Below, in pieces: positions 62,401-64,000 of a DNA stretch of 64,000 bases (within the stretch, counting starts at the first letter, position 1; the number at the start of each line of letters is the position of its first letter). Source of the stretch: Serilophus lunatus. Taxonomy: Eukaryota; Chordata; Aves; Passeriformes; Eurylaimidae. Where the stretch lies: assembly GCA_013399895.1 (NCBI GenBank), contig VXBA01011249.1, forward strand, positions 893,252-957,251, written 5' to 3'. The translations under genes and the position numbers were made by a program. The notes under the pieces were generated by a model. The model worked only from the letters and a program-made list of their open reading frames with translations. It did not search any database and had not been told where the DNA came from.

Positions 62401-62892
62401 GTCATGTTGCTTCAATACAAAGCTCAAAAGGGTAGAAGAATATAAACACAGACCTGTCTCAGATTGTTTTGTATTTATTATCTCTTCAGCCTCTCAAATT
62501 CTTATACATCTACACCATAGTACTGAACTTGGGTAATCTAAATTGAGATAGGTTTTTCTTACTTGGAGGGCCAGTGGTTATGATGACTTGTGTTTGAAGT
62601 GTTGTTCAAAGTCCTATAAACACAGAAATGCAGAAGAAACTTTCACTGAAAATCAAAATTAAATTTAGTATGTGGAATAGAGGGACTTTATTTTTTTAAA
62701 AAAATCAAGTATATATAATTTCTCTCTCTCTTTTCTCTTAAACAGAGATACATCCTGTGGTGAAACCCAATGTCATCAGGTCAACACCAAGCCTTCAAAG
62801 TCCAAGCACAAAACGATTGCTTGCACCTTCCAATCACTCTTCATTAAGTATTTTAGGAAAAAGAAACTACAGCCATCATAATGGTCTTGATG
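2378..62892 (+). CDS. MTA3: MTA3 (metastasis-associated protein 3), partial, 12 exons
   Basis: Coding join: 2378-2441, 3465-3582, 19466-19568, 28823-28922, 33508-33696, 39779-39853, 44643-44701, 47174-47298, 48498-48649, 49170-49392, 57668-57754, 62746-62892. MTA proteins are nuclear scaffold subunits of the Mi-2/NuRD complex; they bind HDAC1/2 through ELM2-SANT and RBBP4/7 through the basic C-terminal region. MTA3 is known for repression with BCL6 in germinal-centre B cells and of SNAI1 in epithelium. I chose MTA3 over MTA1/MTA2 from paralogue-specific wording such as [33 protein letters not shown] and the tail [16 protein letters not shown]. The 1442 coding bases give 480 whole codons, about residues 107-586 of 594, so there appears to be no net insertion or deletion against human MTA3 as I remember it. 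Every exon junction keeps frame and no internal stop occurs. The 5' exons and the last coding exon are outside the window or unseen. Confidence 0.96.
2442..3464 (+). other. MTA3 intron between exons A and B
   Basis: 1023 bp, AT-rich, GT-AG. I see no repeat element, RNA gene or conserved-looking block in it. Confidence 0.85.
3465..3582 (+). CDS. MTA3: MTA3 exon B: end of BAH and start of ELM2
   Basis: 118 bp, about residues 128-166 plus the first base of 167. It reads [20 protein letters not shown] and then a [16 protein letters not shown] segment. The junction of BAH and ELM2 falls here; the EIRVG-x-YQA block is the conserved start of ELM2 in MTA proteins. Acceptor TTTTTTAG after a pyrimidine tract, donor GTAAAT, phase 1 at the 3' end, matched by the next exon. 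The [19 protein letters not shown] wording separates MTA3 from MTA1 (VFDPVQKTLLADQ). Confidence 0.97.
8200..8265 (+). repeat. Possible ancient amniote interspersed repeat fragment
   Basis: The stretch CATGCTGAATCAGACCATCA followed by TTATCCATGCAGAAGATC resembles the 'tactgggtcagaccaaaggtccatctagcc' style of block that I remember from old amniote CR1/L3-like or SINE repeats. A related block lies in the opposite orientation at about 29976-30030. Divergence is high and boundaries are guesses. Confidence 0.3.
9160..9812 (+). mobile_element. CR1 LINE fragment, old and diverged
   Basis: Several blocks in order match the 3' part of avian CR1: GGAAAGGCCCTGGAGTACTT near 9190, a GACAGGCTGAG...CTTGGAGAAGAGGTGGCTTC block near 9450-9500, CAGGGAGGTTGTGTCTTTTC near 9680, then CTCAAGACCCAAGTAGATA, CAGCTGAACCTGCTTTGAG and AGATGATCTTA near the end. 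No reading frame of the reverse-transcriptase ORF survives. Boundaries are approximate. It sits about 270 bp upstream of a younger CR1 in the same orientation. Confidence 0.7.
10078..10731 (+). mobile_element. CR1 LINE, 5'-truncated, end of ORF2 plus 3' UTR
   Basis: Non-LTR retrotransposon of the CR1 family, the dominant avian LINE. It begins inside ORF2 near CATCCTGGCCTGCATCAAGA, continues through CTGGAGCGTGTCCAGAGAAG and AGCCTGGAGAAGAGGAGGCT, and ends with a CR1-type tail (TTGGATTTGATGATCTCCAT, TCTTTTCCAACC, then ATTCTGTGTGTGT). The last part of ORF2 is open from about 10315 to the stop at 10606-10608 and reads [15 protein letters not shown]... with [15 protein letters not shown] and [19 protein letters not shown], the usual CR1 C-terminus. 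The frame is broken upstream by an in-frame TAG at 10287-10289, and the 5' end is missing, so the copy is dead. A 9-bp minisatellite sits right after the stop. Confidence 0.95.
10600..10635 (+). repeat. 9-bp minisatellite in the CR1 3' UTR
   Basis: Four copies of ATGGTTTAG (copies 1 and 3 exact, copy 2 ends TAA, copy 4 is ATGGTATAG) at 10600-10608, 10609-10617, 10618-10626 and 10627-10635. The first copy contains the last two codons and the stop of the CR1 reading frame. Confidence 0.9.
17735..17764. repeat. A-rich tract followed by (TA)n
   Basis: A run of A with scattered T that passes into a short (AT)n microsatellite. Simple sequence, no function seen. Confidence 0.7.
19466..19568 (+). 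CDS. MTA3: MTA3 exon C: ELM2 domain
   Basis: 103 bp, about residues 167-200 plus two bases of 201. After [20 protein letters not shown] it reads [14 protein letters not shown], the invariant ELM2 block of MTA proteins. ELM2 wraps around HDAC1/2 and also mediates MTA dimerisation. Acceptor TTTTGACAG, donor GTAAGA; the split Arg codon CG|T is completed by the next exon. [20 protein letters not shown] is near-universal in MTA1/2/3, while the [10 protein letters not shown] spacer fits MTA3. Confidence 0.97.
23245..23281. repeat. Short inverted repeat containing an 11-bp tandem duplication
   Basis: The arms ATTTTAATTTC and GAAATTAAAAT are exact reverse complements, 11 bp each, separated by about 14 bases; the unit ATTTCTATGAA occurs twice in tandem within it. 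It is AT-rich, so the hairpin would be weak. Confidence 0.6.
26496..26531. repeat. 18-bp tandem duplication
   Basis: CTACAGTTACTTGGATTT at 26496-26513 is followed directly by CTACACTTACTTGGATTT at 26514-26531, with one mismatch. Confidence 0.85.
27376..27404. repeat. T21A8 homopolymer junction
   Basis: 21 T followed directly by 8 A. It may be the reverse-oriented tail of a decayed retroelement or a simple tract; no recognisable element body is attached. Confidence 0.8.
28823..28922 (+). CDS. MTA3: MTA3 exon D: ELM2 domain
   Basis: 100 bp, completing Arg 201 and coding about residues 202-234: [20 protein letters not shown] followed by [13 protein letters not shown]. This is the central ELM2 segment of the HDAC-binding surface. 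Acceptor TCTGTTGTAG, donor GTAGGT, and it ends in phase 0. The segment is almost invariant among vertebrate MTA proteins. A 74-codon minus-strand frame over this exon is only its antisense shadow. Confidence 0.97.
29976..30030 (-). repeat. Possible ancient amniote interspersed repeat fragment
   Basis: Contains GGCTAGATGGATAACTGGTC, then AGATTCAGTAGGGCAGTTCT, resembling the reverse complement of the block near 8200-8265 and the 'ctagatggacctttggtctgacccagtagggcagttct' style of old amniote repeats. Family and boundaries are uncertain. Confidence 0.4.
31693..31716. repeat. Perfect hairpin, 9-bp stem, 6-base loop
   Basis: GGCTCCTGT, loop TTGGAT, ACAGGAGCC. It is GC-rich in an AT-rich intron. The stem is too short for a miRNA precursor and I assign no function. 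Confidence 0.8.
33508..33696 (+). CDS. MTA3: MTA3 exon E: end of ELM2 and start of SANT
   Basis: 189 bp, 63 codons, about residues 235-297, phase 0 at both ends. It starts [20 protein letters not shown], then [20 protein letters not shown] and [20 protein letters not shown]. The first half is the C-terminal ELM2 helix region; from about residue 265 the SANT domain begins ([15 protein letters not shown] is its first helix). [14 protein letters not shown] is MTA3-specific, where MTA1 has LAKAMSTLVPQGGP. Acceptor TTTGCTAG, donor GTAAGT. Reading through the donor continues about 17 codons to a stop, which is intron read-through. Confidence 0.98.
34968..35516 (-). mobile_element. Avian endogenous retrovirus LTR (ERVL-like), apparent solo LTR
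   Basis: Read on the minus strand it begins TGTATTGGGTCTG and ends GGTTAATAACA, giving TG...CA termini and 549 bp. Inside are blocks I recognise from a widespread avian ERV LTR: CACTGTGAGGGCTGCTATGG, CATATGGTATGGAATATCCC with TTTGGTCAGTTTGGGTCAGC, CAGAGAAGCAGGGCTTAAAC and GGATGCCAGGTGCCCAC (all as written on the + strand). A TATA box (TATAAAA, minus strand, 35267-35273) lies near the middle, as expected for the U3/R boundary. No gag, pol or env sequence adjoins it, so it is a solo LTR or an isolated fragment. I see no matching 5-bp target duplication at these ends. It lies antisense to MTA3. The exact family name is uncertain. Confidence 0.85.
36990..37300 (-). mobile_element. Probable second LTR-like remnant
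   Basis: Read on the minus strand the segment has a TATAAAA box (37172-37178), an upstream region with the CCAATAG-like words seen at GTTAATACAACCAATAGACA (+ strand), and a downstream region ending in a GAGGGTCCCGATCCCTGATG block that resembles an LTR 3' end and leader. It is less AT-rich than its surroundings. Similar segments occur in avian ERVK-type LTRs as I remember them, but I cannot name the family or fix the ends. The upstream part, about 36660-36960, may be associated leader sequence. The open frame at 36965-37348 runs through it and is not a gene. Confidence 0.4.
39779..39853 (+). CDS. MTA3: MTA3 exon F: SANT domain, second half
   Basis: 75 bp, 25 codons, about residues 298-322, phase 0 on both sides. 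It reads [20 protein letters not shown] then RYVQQ. This is the third SANT helix. In the MTA1-HDAC1 structure, Tyr327, Tyr328 and Lys331 help form the inositol-phosphate pocket between SANT and deacetylase; the matching Tyr-Tyr-Met-Trp-Lys is intact here (Tyr310, Tyr311, Lys314 by my count). [10 protein letters not shown] is the MTA3 form, while MTA1 has ASIVQFYYMW. Acceptor CTCTTTCAG, donor GTAATT. Confidence 0.97.
42016..42033. repeat. (TA)9 microsatellite
   Basis: Nine uninterrupted TA units, flanked by CTAC on the left and GTAT on the right. Confidence 0.9.
42451..42494. repeat. 22-bp tandem duplication
   Basis: TTACATTGCTCCAGTGATTT plus two more T at 42451-42472, followed directly by a copy at 42473-42494 with one difference near its end. 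Confidence 0.9.
42930..43421 (+). repeat. A-tailed, less AT-rich segment of unknown origin
   Basis: A segment richer in G+C than its surroundings that ends in 21 A (43401-43421). A TATA-like word (ATAATATAAAAAGG) occurs near 43161-43174. The A tail suggests a retroposed sequence, but I recognise no family and see no target duplication. The 5' boundary is arbitrary. Confidence 0.25.
44643..44701 (+). CDS. MTA3: MTA3 exon G: linker after SANT
   Basis: 59 bp, about residues 323-341 plus two bases of Tyr 342: [19 protein letters not shown]. This basic, helical linker leaves the SANT domain and leads to the zinc-finger region. Acceptor TTCAACTAG, donor GTGAGT; the TA|T tyrosine codon is completed by exon [15 protein letters not shown] matches MTA3, and MTA1 has [14 protein letters not shown]. 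Confidence 0.95.
44702..47173 (+). other. MTA3 intron between exons G and H (2.5 kb)
   Basis: AT-rich, GT-AG, ending in a T-rich tract and the acceptor TTCAAAG. I see no repeat element or RNA gene in it. Confidence 0.8.
47174..47298 (+). CDS. MTA3: MTA3 exon H: linker and first half of GATA zinc finger
   Basis: 125 bp, completing Tyr 342 and coding about residues 343-383 plus one base. It begins [20 protein letters not shown] and ends GRACESCY. The CESC cysteines (Cys379 and Cys382 by my count) are the first metal-binding pair of the GATA-type zinc finger; the second pair lies in exon I. The linker [20 protein letters not shown] follows the MTA3 pattern, distinct from MTA1. The acceptor CAAAG lacks a pyrimidine at -3, but a long T-rich tract precedes it. 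Donor GTAAGT. Confidence 0.95.
47492..47546 (+). repeat. G-run cluster in a G/T-rich tract
   Basis: Runs of three or four G at 47492-47495, 47505-47507, 47519-47522, 47538-47540 and 47544-47546, separated by T-rich loops of 3 to 15 bases. It could form a long-loop G-quadruplex in the pre-mRNA or bind G-run splicing factors. This is a sequence-only inference. Confidence 0.5.
48256..48329. other. Assembly gap (48 N) inside a poly(A) tract
   Basis: Eighteen A at 48256-48273, 48 N at 48274-48321, then eight A at 48322-48329. The sequence probably fails in a long homopolymer. The gap is intronic and does not interrupt coding sequence; any open reading frame crossing it is meaningless. Confidence 0.97.
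48498..48649 (+). CDS. MTA3: MTA3 exon I: second half of GATA zinc finger
   Basis: 152 bp, completing Thr 384 and coding about residues 385-434: [20 protein letters not shown] then [17 protein letters not shown] and an acidic, Ser-rich spacer. CRLC (Cys400 and Cys403) with CESC of exon H makes C-x2-C-x17-C-x2-C, the exact GATA-type spacing. The following [13 protein letters not shown] is the basic tail of the finger. Acceptor CCTCCTTAG, donor GTAGGA, phase 0 at the 3' end. Confidence 0.97.
48650..49169 (+). other. MTA3 intron between exons I and J (520 bp)
   Basis: Short AT-rich intron, GT-AG, with a 35-bp-period duplication at 49026-49078 and nothing else notable. Confidence 0.9.
49026..49078. 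repeat. Imperfect tandem duplication, 35-bp period
   Basis: TTTTTATACAAATATTAC occurs at 49026-49043 and again at 49061-49078, with related ATATTACAAATA sequence between them. Confidence 0.8.
49170..49392 (+). CDS. MTA3: MTA3 exon J: basic RBBP4/7-binding region
   Basis: 223 bp, 74 codons plus one base, about residues 435-508. It reads [20 protein letters not shown], then [20 protein letters not shown], then [20 protein letters not shown] and [14 protein letters not shown]. In MTA1 the equivalent LARRMCRDLLQPRRAARRPYAPIN region docks on RBBP4/7; the basic [11 protein letters not shown] stretch is its counterpart here. MTA3 lacks the second RBBP site found near the C-terminus of MTA1, and none is seen downstream. 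Acceptor TTTTCATAG, donor GTAAGA. Reading through the donor gives only a few extra codons before a stop. Confidence 0.97.
49822..49950 (+). mobile_element. tRNA-Ile-derived SINE with CR1-type tail (TguSINE1-like), 5' half inverted
   Basis: From 49849 to about 49890 the sequence follows the 3' half of tRNA-Ile(AAT): TTAATAACACCAAGG, then GGGGGTTCGAT (B box) and a decayed acceptor arm ending TTGGCC. It continues into a CR1-like tail, AGAGTTGGGCTCAATGATCC, GGTCCCTTCCAACTC and ATATTCTGTG. Instead of the tRNA 5' half in direct order, 49822-49848 reads ATTAGCACCATGCTCTAACC then AACTGAG, which is the reverse complement of tRNA-Ile positions of about 11 to 37. The element therefore has an inverted 5' end with about 4 bp of shared sequence (TAAT) at the breakpoint. 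It cannot be a functional tRNA gene. Such tRNA-Ile/CR1 SINEs are known to me from passerine birds. Confidence 0.85.
50399..50413. repeat. (GAT)5 microsatellite
   Basis: Five uninterrupted GAT units in intron sequence. Confidence 0.85.
51502..51537. repeat. 18-bp perfect tandem duplication
   Basis: TAGATTTTAATGTTAGAA at 51502-51519 and again at 51520-51537, with no mismatch. Confidence 0.95.
51965..52016. repeat. 26-bp tandem duplication
   Basis: AGGATTGGTAAGTTGCTTAG plus CCCAGC at 51965-51990, followed directly by a copy at 51991-52016 with one A-to-G difference. Confidence 0.95.
54475..55000 (-). mobile_element. CR1 LINE fragment, antisense, diverged
   Basis: On the + strand the order of blocks is that of a reversed CR1 copy: CTTGGGTATCTCCAAGGATA, GGACTGCTCTGGGCATCTGT, AACCTCAGAGTAAATAATC, GGTGAGAATCAGGTCTCCCC, ACGTGTGTCCATATCTGTTC, GATCCCAGAACTCAACATG and a degraded block near 54918-54950. 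These correspond to the C-terminal ORF2 and upstream CR1 sequence read backwards. It is much older than the copy at 10078 and has no open frame. The boundary near 55000 is uncertain. Confidence 0.75.
57668..57754 (+). CDS. MTA3: MTA3 exon K: C-terminal region
   Basis: 87 bp, completing Tyr 509 and coding about residues 510-537 plus one base: [20 protein letters not shown] then LSCIIGYL. The counterpart in human MTA3, as I remember it, is ADRHAELSGSPLKSKSTRKP, so this is clearly orthologous. It has no known catalytic or folded domain. Acceptor TTTCTCAG, donor GTGCGT, which is weaker than the others. A 70-codon frame at 57755-57967 starts in the intron and is not part of the gene. Confidence 0.95.
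57755..62745 (+). other. MTA3 intron between exons K and L (5.0 kb)
   Basis: GT-AG. It contains a (GA)n tract at 59713-59729 and a more GC-rich stretch at about 61190-62290, in which I recognise no gene or repeat family. A CT-rich tract precedes the acceptor AACAG. Confidence 0.8.
59713..59729. repeat. (GA)n microsatellite
   Basis: Eight GA units in intron sequence. Confidence 0.85.
62746..62892 (+). CDS. MTA3: MTA3 exon L: C-terminal region
   Basis: 147 bp, completing Glu 538 and coding about residues 539-586 plus one base: [20 protein letters not shown] then [20 protein letters not shown] and YSHHNGLD. The [15 protein letters not shown] tail is diagnostic of MTA3. The exon ends GATG|GTATGTG, a good donor, so the usual product should be joined to a last exon coding about eight more residues (GLDELTCCVSD in human as remembered). 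If the donor is not used, translation adds Gly-Met and stops at TGA 62898-62900. Confidence 0.95.
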
Positions 62893-64000
62893 GTATGTGA
62901 AGGAATAAAAAGAAATATTGTCTAAGTCTCTGAATTGCAAAACTTTCTGTGAACCTGAGATAACATTACATAAGAGGCACAGACTTAAAAAACGTAAGAT
63001 ACGGATAGCATGTTTATAGCATCTGTGCAATGAATGGTGGTGCTTATTCATTGAACAAGGATATATTAATGCCCTCTTACAAAATCTCCATTTACAATTT
63101 CTCTTCCTTATCTTGATTTAAAAAAAAAAAAGGAAAAGAAGAGAATAAAACAAATTTGATGAAGGAAGAGTTGCAGCATGTTTTATTTTGGCTTCTTGCA
63201 TTGCATCTTAAAAAGCCACTGTCCCTGCATACCACTTGCAGTGGAGGAATAAAAAGAGGTGTCACAAAGGCTTTTCCTGTACACTGTGCAGTGCCAGAGG
63301 TGATGTTTAGGCCTTGTGTATCCAACCCATTTAATTACTGTATAATGGAAATGGAGAGCAGGAATAAAACTTAAAAAAAAAAAAAAAAAAGGTAAATTTC
63401 TGGGTAACGTCAACTTTTCTCAAATAATCTTTATTTTGCATCCTGAAAATTGACCATTATTGATCTTTTTTCATCATTGCCAAACAGAAAATTTTTTCAG
63501 TGGTAACCTCATGTTCAAATAAGAGGAGAATCCAGTAGGATATCATTTGTTTGCACTAAAAGAAAATGCATGCATTCCTGAAATCTTTTTGAGATGTAAC
63601 TTGCATAAGCCATTACTTTATTTGTTCTGTAATTGAATAAGGTCATTGAGGCTAAAAATCTGTAAGATGTTACGCTGCAAAATAGCCTGTTCAGGACATG
63701 ATATGCACAGAAGAGGTGTCTATCTGTTTTCATGCTTCACAGAAAGGGTCAATGTAGAAATGAGAAGGACTTGCTTTTCAGACAAGCTAATTGAAATACT
63801 ATTCCAAATAAAGGAAGAAAAGCTTGATTCATTATCCATCATTTTCCCCATAATGATTGTGTTTTTCTGTCATTGCCAACACTACTTGTATATTGCACTG
63901 AAAACAGCTCTGTACATTTAATAATACCTAGACAGAAATGATGACATTGAAAAGAATTATTTGTTTAGTATTCACAGAAGAGAGGGTCACTTGCTCCTCT
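62893..64000 (+). other. MTA3 downstream intron or alternative 3' UTR
   Basis: Starts with the GTATGT donor. It contains AATAAA hexamers at 62904-62909, 63144-63149, 63248-63253 and 63363-63368, the last followed by 18 A at 63373-63390. I did not find the expected terminal exon, so it is probably further downstream. Open frames at 63156-63374 and 63646-63921 show no similarity I recognise. Confidence 0.6.
62904..62909 (+). promoter_or_regulatory. Candidate polyadenylation signal just after the read-through stop
   Basis: AATAAA three bases beyond the in-frame TGA that follows exon L when its donor is not used. It could serve an intronic-polyadenylation transcript. The hexamer alone is weak evidence. 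Confidence 0.35.

Noticed and set aside
63168..63374. Candidate terminal MTA3 exon beginning E-L after exon L
   Set aside because: The first residues could mimic the expected E-L start, but the acceptor is preceded by purine-rich sequence with no pyrimidine tract, and the remainder does not resemble the short conserved MTA3 end.

Overview
This is an AT-rich, intron-dominated piece of a bird genome, most likely a passerine. The evidence is (i) CR1 LINE fragments of avian type, (ii) an avian endogenous-retrovirus LTR, and (iii) a short tRNA-Ile-derived SINE with a CR1-type tail, a design I know from songbirds (TguSINE1). There is no prokaryotic or viral gene organisation, and no open reading frame outside the exons and one CR1 remnant looks like a real gene.

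One protein-coding gene on the + strand accounts for the window: MTA3, metastasis-associated protein 3, a subunit of the Mi-2/NuRD chromatin-remodelling and histone-deacetylase complex. Twelve consecutive coding exons lie between 2378 and 62892. All are flanked by GT-AG introns and their phases join without a break. They encode 480 whole codons, corresponding to about residues 107-586 of a 594-residue protein: the end of the BAH domain, the full ELM2 and SANT domains (HDAC1/2 recruitment), the GATA-type zinc finger, the basic RBBP4/7-binding region and most of the C-terminal tail. The promoter and first exons lie upstream of the window. The usual last exon, coding about eight residues, was not found and probably lies downstream.

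Layout: 1-2377 intron; exons at 2378 and 3465; a 15.9 kb intron carrying two CR1 copies (about 9160-9812 and 10078-10731); exon at 19466; 9.3 kb intron; exons at 28823 and 33508; a 6.1 kb intron with an antisense LTR (34968-35516) and a second LTR-like segment (about 36990-37300); exons at 39779, 44643, 47174, 48498 and 49170, with a short assembly gap at 48274-48321; an 8.3 kb intron with the SINE (49822-49950) and an antisense CR1 (about 54475-55000); exons at 57668 and 62746; then 1.1 kb of intron or alternative 3' sequence.

I found no undescribed biological system. The observations most worth checking are the SINE whose 5' half is inverted, a signature of twin priming; a possible intronic polyadenylation isoform at the last exon, where an in-frame stop is followed 3 nt later by AATAAA; and a set of two-copy short tandem duplications scattered through the introns. 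Family assignments and residue numbers rest on remembered family features, not on a database search.
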